Below are positions 53,844 to 62,912 of a stretch of DNA of 64,000 nt, one piece after another (position 1 is the first letter of the stretch; every line of letters begins with the position of its first letter). Origin of the DNA: Paenibacillus antarcticus (lineage in GTDB: Bacteria > Bacillota > Bacilli > Paenibacillales > Paenibacillaceae); contig NZ_LVJI01000030.1 in NCBI RefSeq assembly GCF_001637225.1, positions 1-64,000 of the forward strand. The letters run 5' to 3'. A program made the position numbers and the translations under genes. Under the pieces are notes generated by a model. That model made no database searches. It was not told where the DNA came from and saw only the letters and a program-made list of their open reading frames with translations.

Positions 53844-55658
53844 ATGACGGACGTATTCGAAAGACAAAAGAAAATTCGTAATTTTAGTATCATTGCACAT
53901 ATAGACCATGGTAAATCTACTTTGGCTGACCGTATTCTTGAGCATACGGGTGCACTGACTTCTCGAGAAATGCAAGAGCAAGTGTTGGACAAGATGGATC
54001 TCGAACGTGAACGTGGGATTACAATTAAGTTGCAAGCTGTTAACTTAAAGTACCTTGCTGACGATGGGGAAGAGTACATTCTGAATTTAATTGATACACC
54101 TGGACATGTGGATTTCACGTATGAAGTATCACGAAGTCTTGCAGCTTGTGAAGGCGCATTACTTATTGTAGATGCTGCTCAGGGGATTGAAGCTCAGACG
54201 CTCGCTAATGTCTACTTAGCGCTGGAGAATAACTTGGAAATTTTACCTGTTATTAACAAAATTGATCTTCCAAGTGCGGAACCAGAACGAGTAAGACAGG
54301 AGATTGAGGATGTTATCGGGTTGGATGCAAGCGAAGCAGTACTAGCATCAGCGAAGGCAGGAATAGGAATTAGGGAAATATTGGAGCAGGTTGTAAAGCA
54401 AGTTCCATCTCCGACAGGGAATCCTGACCAACCGCTTAAAGCTTTGATCTTTGACTCTCACTATGACGCTTACAAGGGCGTTATTGTATATATCCGAGTC
54501 ATTGACGGTAGCATTAAAGCGGGATCCAAGATCAAGATGATGGCGACAGACAAAACGTTTGAGGTTATTGAGGTCGGTGCCTTCATGCCTAGCATGACCA
54601 TCGTGGATGAACTGAAAGTGGGAGATGTCGGCTTTATTGTTGCTGGTATCAAGCACGTTGGGGATACACGAGTAGGGGACACGGTAACCAATGCGAAGAA
54701 CCCTACGGCGGAAGCATTACCGGGTTATCGTTCAATTAATCCAATGGTGTATTGCGGATTATATCCAATTGAGACTTCGGAATATGTAGATTTACGAGAA
54801 GCGTTAGAGAAACTGCAGTTAAATGATGCATCGCTAACCTTTGAGCCGGAGTCTTCTAGTGCGCTTGGTTTTGGATTCCGTTGTGGATTTTTAGGGCTAC
54901 TCCATATGGAGATCATTCAGGAACGTATTGAGCGTGAATTTAATATTCCACTCATCACTACTGCACCAAGTGTTATCTATCGAATCGCGATGACCAATGG
55001 GGATATGATTACGATTGATAACCCATCTAATTATCCGGAAATCGGTAAGATTGACCATGTAGAAGAACCTTACGTTAAAGCATCCATTATCGTACCGAAT
55101 GATTATGTGGGTATGGTTATGGAACTGTGCCAGAACAAACGTGGAGAGTTCGTAAACATGGAGTACTTAGATGATAAACGCGTAACGATTATCTATGAAG
55201 TTCCACTGTCGGAGATTGTCTATGACTTCTTTGATAAGTTGAAGTCCGGTACGAAGGGTTATGCATCGTTTGACTATGAAATATCGGGATACCGTACATC
55301 AAATCTTGTCAAAATGGACATCTTGCTTAACAATGAACAAGTGGATGCTCTTTCATTCATCGTACATCGCGATCGTTCGTTCAATCGCGGGCGTATTATA
55401 TGTGAGAAGCTACGCGAAATTATTCCGCGTCAAATGTTCGAGGTTCCTATTCAAGCAACGGTAGGTACGAAGGTAGTCGCACGTGAAACTGTAAAAGCAA
55501 TGCGTAAGAACGTATTAGCTAAATGTTACGGTGGAGATATATCTCGTAAGCGGAAGTTGCTTGAGAAGCAAAAAGAAGGTAAGAAGCGCATGAAGCAAGT
55601 CGGAAGTGTTGAAGTTCCGCAGGAAGCATTTATGGCGGTACTGAAGATCGACGACTAA
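53844..55658 (+). CDS. lepA: Elongation factor 4 (LepA)
   Basis: 604 residues. Translational GTPase with G1 AHIDHGKST, G2 RGITIKLQ, G3 DTPGHVDF and G4 NKIDLPSA, EF-G-like domains II, III and V, and the LepA-specific C-terminal domain (KRKLLEKQKEGKKRMK). Acts on stalled ribosomes or in initiation. Full length. Confidence 0.98.
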   Translation: MTDVFERQKKIRNFSIIAHIDHGKSTLADRILEHTGALTSREMQEQVLDKMDLERERGITIKLQAVNLKYLADDGEEYILNLIDTPGHVDFTYEVSRSLAACEGALLIVDAAQGIEAQTLANVYLALENNLEILPVINKIDLPSAEPERVRQEIEDVIGLDASEAVLASAKAGIGIREILEQVVKQVPSPTGNPDQPLKALIFDSHYDAYKGVIVYIRVIDGSIKAGSKIKMMATDKTFEVIEVGAFMPSMTIVDELKVGDVGFIVAGIKHVGDTRVGDTVTNAKNPTAEALPGYRSINPMVYCGLYPIETSEYVDLREALEKLQLNDASLTFEPESSSALGFGFRCGFLGLLHMEIIQERIEREFNIPLITTAPSVIYRIAMTNGDMITIDNPSNYPEIGKIDHVEEPYVKASIIVPNDYVGMVMELCQNKRGEFVNMEYLDDKRVTIIYEVPLSEIVYDFFDKLKSGTKGYASFDYEISGYRTSNLVKMDILLNNEQVDALSFIVHRDRSFNRGRIICEKLREIIPRQMFEVPIQATVGTKVVARETVKAMRKNVLAKCYGGDISRKRKLLEKQKEGKKRMKQVGSVEVPQEAFMAVLKIDD

Positions 55659-55693
55659 GTAAGCAAGTATTGCGTAGATTTAGAGTAAACACA

Positions 55694-55719
55694 GGGGAGC
55701 CGCTGCGGCTCCCCTTTTC
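55694..55719 (+). terminator. Intrinsic terminator of lepA
   Basis: GGGGAGCCG and CGGCTCCCC form a 9-bp stem around CTG, followed by four T. Confidence 0.8.
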
Positions 55720-55761
55720 TAACAATATAAGTATGATATCTAAAGAATGAAGGGGATTATT

Positions 55762-56958
55762 ATGGCTGAACTTAAGCATAACAAGCAAAATGGACATCTG
55801 GGAAGCCGTAAGCCTCAAGCGGTTTATTTGCACATTCCTTTTTGCACAAATAAGTGTTTTTACTGTGACTTTAATTCATATGTGTTGAAAGATCAGCCGG
55901 TAATGGACTATTTGGTTGCCTTAGATCGTGAAATGGAATTGACGGTTAAACAGACACCTCCGGGTCAGATTAAGAGTATCTTTGTAGGTGGAGGTACACC
56001 AACGGTTCTTAAACCTGATGAAATGGCTTATTTCCTGAAGTCAGTTCGTACGCATTTCCCAGATTGGTCTGACGATATTGAATTCTCGATGGAAGCGAAT
56101 CCTGGAACAACGGATCTTGAGAAGTTGACGGTCATGAGAGAAGGCGGTGTGAACCGTGTCAGCTTCGGAGTACAGGCATTTCAGAATGATCTGCTTTCAG
56201 GAATCGGAAGAATTCATAATACAGATGATGTGTATAAAAGCTTAGAGAATGCTCGCAAAGCAGGCTTTGATAATATGTCGATTGATTTGATGTTCGGTCT
56301 ACCTAATCAGACGCTCGAGATGTTATCTGAGAGTGTAACGAAGGCTTTAGAGCTTAATTTGAATCATTACTCGATATATAGCTTGAAGGTGGAAGAAAAT
56401 ACACTTTTCCATACAATGTATCAGAAGAACCAATTGCCTTTGCCTCATGAAGATGATGAGCTTCAGATGTATCTTTTGTTGATGGATCGGATGAAACAAG
56501 CGGGATACAATCAATATGAAATTAGTAATTTTTCTAAATCTGGTTTTGAAAGTCGTCATAACATGACGTATTGGCTCAACGAAGATTATTACGGTCTGGG
56601 TGCAGGTGCACATGGCTATGTGGGGCGTCAGCGCCATATGAATATCAAAGGAGTCAATCCTTATGTAGAAGGTGTAAAACAAGGTCTTCCACGCTTAGAT
56701 AGCTTCCCTATTTCGAAAGAAGAAGCAATGGAAGATTTCTTAATGGTGGGACTACGTGTTATGCAAGGTGTATCCAAAGCCCATTTTGAAGAGCAATTCG
56801 AAGATCATATGGATATCGTGTTCGCGAAACAGCTTGATAAAATGTTGAGTGCAGAACTTCTGGAGGCGACTGCTGAGGGTTATCGGTTGAGTCAAAAAGG
56901 AATATTGTTTGGAAATGATGTCTTTGCTGAATTTGTAGGATCAATCGTGACAAATTAA
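55762..56958 (+). CDS. hemW: HemW-type radical SAM heme chaperone
   Basis: 398 residues from ATG 55762 (AGGGG 6 nt upstream; an ATG at 55747 is less likely). Radical SAM cluster motif CTNKCFYCDF near residue 30, VGGGTPTVL, and a HemN C-terminal domain. HemW proteins carry CxxxCxxC without the extra Cys of true coproporphyrinogen dehydrogenase HemN and deliver heme to respiratory enzymes. Conserved between lepA and hrcA. Confidence 0.92.
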   Translation: MAELKHNKQNGHLGSRKPQAVYLHIPFCTNKCFYCDFNSYVLKDQPVMDYLVALDREMELTVKQTPPGQIKSIFVGGGTPTVLKPDEMAYFLKSVRTHFPDWSDDIEFSMEANPGTTDLEKLTVMREGGVNRVSFGVQAFQNDLLSGIGRIHNTDDVYKSLENARKAGFDNMSIDLMFGLPNQTLEMLSESVTKALELNLNHYSIYSLKVEENTLFHTMYQKNQLPLPHEDDELQMYLLLMDRMKQAGYNQYEISNFSKSGFESRHNMTYWLNEDYYGLGAGAHGYVGRQRHMNIKGVNPYVEGVKQGLPRLDSFPISKEEAMEDFLMVGLRVMQGVSKAHFEEQFEDHMDIVFAKQLDKMLSAELLEATAEGYRLSQKGILFGNDVFAEFVGSIVTN

Positions 56959-57031
56959 CGTCTTGAACTTTTATGCGTGCTGTTGTATATTTATTCATAT
57001 TGATTGGCAGCATGTGTAAGGGGGAAGAGGT

Positions 57032-57493
57032 ATGTCAGTGTTATGCAGAAAAGCAGTTCCAGCAGATGTGGAACATCTTTTTATAATGATAGAGGGTTAT
57101 GCTAAAAGGGGAATCATGCTCCCGCGTTCTGTCAAGGTATTGGAACAACAACTAGATCAATTTGTTGTAGCAGAACACTTAGGCGTAGTGATCGGTTGCG
57201 GTTCATTATGCCGACTTGGGACAGATTTAGTGGAGATTCGTTCACTAGGTATATTGGAAGACTATAAAGGCCAGGGAATTGGTTCAATGCTGGTAGATGC
57301 CTTAATTGAGGAAGCGAGACAGCAGAATATTCCTAAAGTAATGGCCCTAACATATGAAGTTTCGTTTTTTGTGAAGAATGGGTTTGAAGTCGTAGAGAAA
57401 GAAATTTTCCCTGAAAAGGTGTGGACGGACTGCGTATTTTGCAGTAAACAACATTGTTGTGATGAGATAGCTGTGCTTAAGATACTGAACTGA
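57032..57493 (+). CDS. GNAT-family N-acetyltransferase
   Basis: 153 residues (GGGGGAAGAGG upstream). GNAT acetyl-CoA site VEIRSLGILEDYKGQGIGSM (R/QxxGxG form GQGIGS). Cys-rich end (CVFCSKQHCCDE) is typical of ArgA-like N-acetylglutamate synthase-type members in Gram-positives. Substrate not determinable here. Lies between hemW and hrcA; ends inside the terminator ahead of the heat-shock operon. Confidence 0.9.
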   Translation: MSVLCRKAVPADVEHLFIMIEGYAKRGIMLPRSVKVLEQQLDQFVVAEHLGVVIGCGSLCRLGTDLVEIRSLGILEDYKGQGIGSMLVDALIEEARQQNIPKVMALTYEVSFFVKNGFEVVEKEIFPEKVWTDCVFCSKQHCCDEIAVLKILN

Positions 57494-57525
57494 CTTGACA
57501 ACAATTAGGTCAGTTTGGTATTTTT
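57488..57525 (+). terminator. Terminator before the hrcA operon
   Basis: AACTGAC and GTCAGTT form a 7-bp stem with a 14-nt loop, followed by TGGTATTTTTG. It starts within the GNAT stop region. A TTGACA at 57495-57500 with a TATTTT 18 bp on may double as the hrcA promoter. Confidence 0.55.
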
Positions 57526-57535
57526 GTATTAGCAG

Positions 57536-57562
57536 TTAGCACTCATTGCTTGTGAGTGCTAA
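57536..57562 (+). promoter_or_regulatory. CIRCE operator
   Basis: TTAGCACTC-N9-GAGTGCTAA, an exact match to the CIRCE inverted repeat bound by HrcA. It lies 40 bp upstream of hrcA and controls the whole heat-shock operon by autorepression. Confidence 0.98.
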
Positions 57563-57601
57563 CGAAGATGGAATATAGATAGCTGCGAGGAGGAGAAAGA
57601 G

Positions 57602-58633
57602 TTGTTAACTGAACGCCAAAGAATGATATTGAATGTTATTGTTGACGATTATATCCGTTCTGCCGAACCTGTCGGTTCTCGCAGCATTTCCAAGAGACCT
57701 GATGTTGGGTATAGCCCAGCTACGATACGTAATGAAATGGCCGATTTAGAAGAATTGGGATTTCTTGAACAACCCCATACTTCTGCTGGTAGAATACCTT
57801 CACATAAAGGCTACCGTTATTACGTGGATCACATGACTCCATGGAATTCTATCGCTCCAGCTGAACTAAACACGATTCGAACTTTTTTTGCAGAAAAACT
57901 GAATGTCATGGAGCAGGTCATCCAACAATCAGCTATGATTCTTTCCCATATGACAAACTATACATCCATTTTACTTGGACCAGAAGTGTTTCATACGTCT
58001 TTACGTCACTTTCAGTTGCTACCTCTTAATGAGACGACAGCAGTGGCTATTATCGTAACAAGCACTGGGCAGGTAGAGAATAAGACAGTAGCTATTCCCG
58101 CAGGGGTATCTGTTTCGGAAATGGAGAAAGTGGTGAATCTGCTTAATAGCAAGTTAGTTAATGTACCACTCTTCAAGTTGAAATCTCGTTTGTATTCCGA
58201 AGTCGCTCAAGAGCTTGAGAGATACACCTCTCATTACGAAGAGCTGCTCATCGTACTGGATTCTGTACTGGATAGTGAACATGATCACCAAGTGTATTTA
58301 AGTGGAACAACAAATATGCTCACGCAACCCGAATTTAAAGATGTTGATAAAGTCAAAGATATTCTCGATTTACTTGCAGAAACGCCTACACTTATGAAAA
58401 TGATGACGCCAACCGCTGGAGAAAGTGGTATTCAAGTAAGAATTGGTACAGAGAATGATCATCAAGCGTTCGCCAATTGTAGTTTGATTACAGCTACCTA
58501 CTCTCTGGAAGGGGAGTCACTAGGTACCATTGGTATATTGGGACCTACTCGGATGGAATATGCGAGAGTCATGAGTATTATGGAGATTATTTCTAAAGAT
58601 TTGACAACATTATTATCACATTGGTACAAATAG
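57602..58633 (+). CDS. hrcA: Heat-inducible transcription repressor HrcA
   Basis: 343 residues from TTG 57602 (GGAGGAG 8 nt upstream). Winged-helix DNA-binding N-terminus (RQRMILNVIVDDYIRSAEPVG, then YSPATIRNEMADLEELGFL; about residues 5-55) and a GAF-like regulatory part. Represses CIRCE-bearing operons; folding and DNA binding depend on chaperonin. First gene of hrcA-chaperonin-grpE-dnaK-dnaJ. Confidence 0.97.
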   Translation: MLTERQRMILNVIVDDYIRSAEPVGSRSISKRPDVGYSPATIRNEMADLEELGFLEQPHTSAGRIPSHKGYRYYVDHMTPWNSIAPAELNTIRTFFAEKLNVMEQVIQQSAMILSHMTNYTSILLGPEVFHTSLRHFQLLPLNETTAVAIIVTSTGQVENKTVAIPAGVSVSEMEKVVNLLNSKLVNVPLFKLKSRLYSEVAQELERYTSHYEELLIVLDSVLDSEHDHQVYLSGTTNMLTQPEFKDVDKVKDILDLLAETPTLMKMMTPTAGESGIQVRIGTENDHQAFANCSLITATYSLEGESLGTIGILGPTRMEYARVMSIMEIISKDLTTLLSHWYK

Positions 58634-58646
58634 GGAGTGAGAATAA

Positions 58647-60200
58647 ATGAGTCAGGGACAGCAATCCGTTCGTGAAGGTGAGGAGCGATACGCTACCTTG
58701 CTTAACAACAGCAGTGCAGTCCGCGCCATTACTTCTGCAGTCGAAGGTACACTCGGTCCTAAGGGACTCGATGTAATGCTAGTGGGTACCAGAGGAGAAG
58801 TAATCATTACCAACGATGGCGTCACTATTTTGGACAGAATAGACGTAAGTCATCCTGCAGCAAGCTTACTTATTCAGGTAGCTCGATCTCAGCAACGGAA
58901 AGTAGGAGACGGCACAACCTCTGCAACGGTATTAGCGGGTGCGCTAGTGCAAGAAGGAGTTGCTCAGATTGTGAAGGGGGTCCCGGCCTCCAAAGTCGTC
59001 TCAGGCATGCAACAGGGAATTGAATTCGCAATCGAGTCAATGGAACGTCGAACCAGGAAGATTACAGGCCTCATGGATCCTTTGTTAGAGAAAACAGCTT
59101 ATGTTGCTGGACGAGAACGAAGAGATATCGTGAAGCTAGTCATGGAAGCCGCTTTAAAGGTGGGCATGGAAAGACTCAAGGACCCTACATTTCATTTGGC
59201 TGATTGTGTGATTGCGATTGAGAAAGCTAATAATGAAGTATTCGAAGGTTTGTTATTGCGCCAAAAGCCTATGCATTTCCTTGGAAATAAAGTTCTTAAG
59301 GATATTCGAGTATTAGTACTTCAAGATGCGTTAGAACCAGAAACCTTAGATGAAGAAATATTAACGACGGAAGCAGGATTTGCCCGTTATATGGAATTAA
59401 GGGAACAGTTCGGCAGAGAGTTAATGAACTTGACTCATCTGGGTGTGGGTGTCATCTTGTTGGAACGTGGGATTCATCCTGATGCTGAACAGTTCTGTCT
59501 GGATCATGGTATACTGGTCATTCAGCGCATTAGTCGTGTTGATCTAAGTCGAGTATGTGAAATGACGGGCGCCGTTCCTGTTAGACGTACCGCGTTACAT
59601 AAAGATCCAGAACAACTGCAACGTATATTAGGAAGCTCACCGCGGGTCGCTTATGATGAAGAGCTTGAGCGTGTTCGTATGCAAGCTCAAGATAGTAGTC
59701 AGGAACCATTCGTGACTGTGGTTGTTGGAGCAAGTACGGCCGAAATCGTGGGGGAATCAGCACGGATCGCAGGAGATGCGGCATCTGCCTTGCAGGCTGC
59801 CGTATCAGGAGGCGTGCTGCCTGGTGGAGGCACAACTGAGTTGGCTGTTTCCTATGAATTGGAGCGTCACCGGGAAATAGTTACAGGTATGGAGGCATAC
59901 GGTATTGCTGCAGTTGCAGCAGCCTTAAGAAAGCCTATGTCTCAAATTTTGCTGAACGCGGGTTATAATCCTCTTGAGAAATTAGAGGAGGCACGTGCAG
60001 CTCAGATTGCAGAGAATAGCGACAGCATGGGAATCGATTGTGACACAGGACTCGTAATTAATTATGAGCTTGCTGGAATTATAGATCCTGCTCTCGTCAA
60101 GTCTCATGGACTGAAAGCTGCTGGTGAAGTCGCAACAGCAGTCCTTCGTATTCATAATGTGATTAAGATGAGGGAAGAAGATGGACGGTTGAATGATTAG
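58647..60200 (+). CDS. Archaeal-like (group III) chaperonin in the hrcA operon
   Basis: 517 residues of the Cpn60/TCP-1 family but thermosome-like, not GroEL-like: LGPKG (36-40), TNDGVTIL (55-62), VGDGTTSATVLAGALV (86-101) and a late GGVLPGGGTTELAVS with the C-terminal ATP-site Asp in INYELAGIIDPALVKS. It lacks the GGM tail of GroEL. Bacterial chaperonins of this type (group III, first characterised from Carboxydothermus) lie within dnaK operons of some Firmicutes, as here, 13 bp after hrcA. They form GroES-independent double rings with a built-in lid. It likely folds proteins under stress beside DnaK. The housekeeping groEL is presumably elsewhere. Confidence 0.9.
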   Translation: MSQGQQSVREGEERYATLLNNSSAVRAITSAVEGTLGPKGLDVMLVGTRGEVIITNDGVTILDRIDVSHPAASLLIQVARSQQRKVGDGTTSATVLAGALVQEGVAQIVKGVPASKVVSGMQQGIEFAIESMERRTRKITGLMDPLLEKTAYVAGRERRDIVKLVMEAALKVGMERLKDPTFHLADCVIAIEKANNEVFEGLLLRQKPMHFLGNKVLKDIRVLVLQDALEPETLDEEILTTEAGFARYMELREQFGRELMNLTHLGVGVILLERGIHPDAEQFCLDHGILVIQRISRVDLSRVCEMTGAVPVRRTALHKDPEQLQRILGSSPRVAYDEELERVRMQAQDSSQEPFVTVVVGASTAEIVGESARIAGDAASALQAAVSGGVLPGGGTTELAVSYELERHREIVTGMEAYGIAAVAAALRKPMSQILLNAGYNPLEKLEEARAAQIAENSDSMGIDCDTGLVINYELAGIIDPALVKSHGLKAAGEVATAVLRIHNVIKMREEDGRLND

Positions 60201-60288
60201 GATTACCGTTATTCTTATTGAACTCATATAACATAATCAAAATTTGTAATGAATTCATTTTAAAGTTTCCTAAGGAGGTGAAGACATC

Positions 60289-60855
60289 ATGAAAGAAGAA
60301 CAACAGGACATTAACACGGTTCCAGAAGATACAAATAATATTGAAATTATTGAAGAACTAAATGAGGAACAATCAACGTCTTCGCTTGAACAAGAACCGG
60401 TATCTATACTTGAGCTGGAGCGCCTACAAGCACTTGCGGATGAGAATCAACAACGTGTTCTACGTACTCAAGCAGATTTCGATAACTATCGCAAACGTAC
60501 GCAGAAAGAGAAGGAAGAATTCGCTAAATATGCATCTACTAAGCTAATTACTGAGCTTTTACCAATTGTAGATAACTTTGACCGAGCGTTTAGCGCGGTT
60601 GTTGAAGATAATCTGAATGAGTCTTTTTCAAAAGGGATGAATATGATTTATCGTCAATTGGAAGGTGTACTACAGGCAGAAGGTTTAGTTCCTATGGACA
60701 GTGTGGGTCAACCATTCAATCCTGAATTTCATCAAGCCATTATGCAAGTTGAGAGTGAAGAATACCCAGAAGGTACTGTTGTTGAAGAAATTCAAAAGGG
60801 TTATATGTTGAAGGATAAAGTACTTCGTCCCGCAATGGTAAAAGTAAGTCAATAG
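60289..60855 (+). CDS. grpE: DnaK nucleotide exchange factor GrpE
   Basis: 188 residues (AGGAGGTG upstream). Acidic disordered N-terminus, long coiled coil (ALADENQQRVLRTQADFDNY ... RKRTQKEKEEF), and a C-terminal beta domain (GMNMIYRQLEGVL, VEEIQKGYMLKDKVLRPAMV). Drives ADP release from DnaK. Confidence 0.97.
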   Translation: MKEEQQDINTVPEDTNNIEIIEELNEEQSTSSLEQEPVSILELERLQALADENQQRVLRTQADFDNYRKRTQKEKEEFAKYASTKLITELLPIVDNFDRAFSAVVEDNLNESFSKGMNMIYRQLEGVLQAEGLVPMDSVGQPFNPEFHQAIMQVESEEYPEGTVVEEIQKGYMLKDKVLRPAMVKVSQ

Positions 60856-60929
60856 TTGATGAATTAGGATTATCTAAATATTGTTATATAGAATTACAAT
60901 GATGACCATATTGAAGGAGGAATTTTAGA

Positions 60930-62774
60930 ATGAGTAAAGTAATTGGGATTGACTTAGGTACAACGAACTCATGTGTTGCAGTTATGGAAGGCGGCGAAGC
61001 CGTAGTTATTCCTAACCCAGAAGGTGCACGCACAACACCATCAGTTGTAGGTTTTAAGAAAGACGGGGAGCGTATTGTTGGTGAAACAGCAAAACGTCAA
61101 TCGATCACTAACCCTGACCGCACAATTATGTCCATCAAACGTCATATTGGTACAGATCATAAAGAACAAATCGATGGTAAAGATTACACTGCACAAGAGA
61201 TTTCTGCGATTATTCTACAGAAGCTTAAATCAGATGCAGAAGCATACTTAGGACAGACTGTTACGCAAGCGGTAATCACAGTTCCTGCTTACTTCAATGA
61301 TAGTCAACGTCAAGCAACGAAAGATGCAGGTAAAATTGCTGGTCTTGAAGTTCTACGTATTGTCAATGAGCCTACGGCTGCAGCACTTGCATATGGTATG
61401 GAGAAGACAGAGGATCACACGATTCTTGTATATGACCTTGGTGGTGGTACGTTTGACGTATCTATCCTAGAACTAGGCGATGGCTTCTTTGAAGTAAAAG
61501 CAACAAGTGGTGATAACCGTCTTGGTGGGGATGACTTTGACCAACTCGTTATTGATCATCTAGTAAGTGAATTCAAAAAAGATCAAGGTATTGATCTAGG
61601 TAAAGATAAAGCGGCTGTACAACGTTTGAAAGATGCTGCAGAAAAAGCGAAAAAGGAATTGTCTGGTGTATTAACTACAACGATCTCCTTGCCGTTCATC
61701 ACTGTAGTTGACGGCGTACCACAGCATTTAGAGATGAACCTAACTCGTGCTAAATTTGATGAATTGACAGCTACTTTGGTTGAACGTACGCTTGGTCCTA
61801 CTCGTCAAGCGCTGAGTGATGCTGGAATGACTGCTAACGATATTGATAAAATCGTTCTTGTTGGTGGATCTACACGTATTCCTGCTGTTCAAGATGCGAT
61901 CAAGAAATTGACAGGTAAAGATCCTCATAAAGGTGTTAACCCGGATGAAGTTGTTGCACTAGGTGCAGCTGTTCAAGCAGGCGTATTGACTGGTGATGTG
62001 AAGGACGTAGTTCTTCTTGATGTAACACCATTGTCTCTTGGTATTGAAACTGCAGGCGGTGTATTTACGAAGATGATCGAACGTAATACGACGATCCCTA
62101 CAAGTAAATCTCAAGTATTCTCTACTTATGCAGATAATCAACCAAGTGTTGAGATTCATGTTCTACAAGGTGAGCGTCAAATGGCTGCTGGCAACAAAAC
62201 GCTTGGACGCTTTATGCTAGGAGATATTCCTCCGGCACAACGTGGTATTCCACAAATTGAAGTTACTTTTGATATTGACGCTAACGGAATCGTTAACGTA
62301 TCTGCAACAGATAAAGGTACAAATAAAACTCAGAAGATTACTATCACATCTTCAAGTGGTTTGAGTGATGATGAAGTTGAACGTATGATGAAGGATGCTG
62401 AAGAGCATGCGGAAGAGGATCGTCTACGTAAAGAGTTGATCGAAGCTAAGAACAATGCTGACCAACTTGTTTACTCAACAGACAAAGTGATTAAGGATCT
62501 AGGTGAGAAGATCGATGCATCTGAAATCGAGAAAGCTGAAGCAGCGAAAGAAAAAGTGAAATCAGCTCTAGAAACAGATAACATTGAAGATATCACTAAG
62601 GCAACTGAAGAGTTGACGGAAATCGTTCAACAATTGTCCATGAAGTTGTATGAGCAAGCTGCTGAGGCAGAGCAAGGTACTGAAGGCGAAGCTGAAGCAA
62701 CTGGCGCAGCTAAAAAGGATAATGTTGTTGATGCAGATTACGAAGTTGTTGACGAAGATAAAAAACAAGAGTAA
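60930..62774 (+). CDS. dnaK: Hsp70 chaperone DnaK
   Basis: 614 residues (AAGGAGG upstream). ATPase domain with IGIDLGTTNSCVAVMEGG, VYDLGGGTFDVSIL and VGGSTRIPAVQ, linker DVVLLDVTPLSLGIET, substrate-binding domain, and a C-terminal E/A-rich tail ending VDADYEVVDEDKKQE. Length equals other Firmicutes DnaK. Confidence 0.99.
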   Translation: MSKVIGIDLGTTNSCVAVMEGGEAVVIPNPEGARTTPSVVGFKKDGERIVGETAKRQSITNPDRTIMSIKRHIGTDHKEQIDGKDYTAQEISAIILQKLKSDAEAYLGQTVTQAVITVPAYFNDSQRQATKDAGKIAGLEVLRIVNEPTAAALAYGMEKTEDHTILVYDLGGGTFDVSILELGDGFFEVKATSGDNRLGGDDFDQLVIDHLVSEFKKDQGIDLGKDKAAVQRLKDAAEKAKKELSGVLTTTISLPFITVVDGVPQHLEMNLTRAKFDELTATLVERTLGPTRQALSDAGMTANDIDKIVLVGGSTRIPAVQDAIKKLTGKDPHKGVNPDEVVALGAAVQAGVLTGDVKDVVLLDVTPLSLGIETAGGVFTKMIERNTTIPTSKSQVFSTYADNQPSVEIHVLQGERQMAAGNKTLGRFMLGDIPPAQRGIPQIEVTFDIDANGIVNVSATDKGTNKTQKITITSSSGLSDDEVERMMKDAEEHAEEDRLRKELIEAKNNADQLVYSTDKVIKDLGEKIDASEIEKAEAAKEKVKSALETDNIEDITKATEELTEIVQQLSMKLYEQAAEAEQGTEGEAEATGAAKKDNVVDADYEVVDEDKKQE

Positions 62775-62808
62775 CCTATAGAAAGTTTCCTTCATAAATT
62801 GTGGTAGG

Positions 62809-62860
62809 AAAAGGGGAAGGTCAAAGCTGGGGCATCCCGTGCTTTGGCTTTCCCTTTGTT
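62809..62860 (+). terminator. Hairpin between dnaK and dnaJ (partial terminator)
   Basis: AAAGGGGAAGGTCAAAGC pairs with GCTTTGGCTTTCCCTTT (small mismatches) around a 13-nt loop and is followed by GTTACAA. The poor T-run suggests partial termination or message stabilisation, giving less DnaJ than DnaK. Confidence 0.5.
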
Positions 62861-62912
62861 ACAATGAACAGCAACTATTTATAAGATAAATAAGATGGTA
62901 TGGGGTGGAAGA

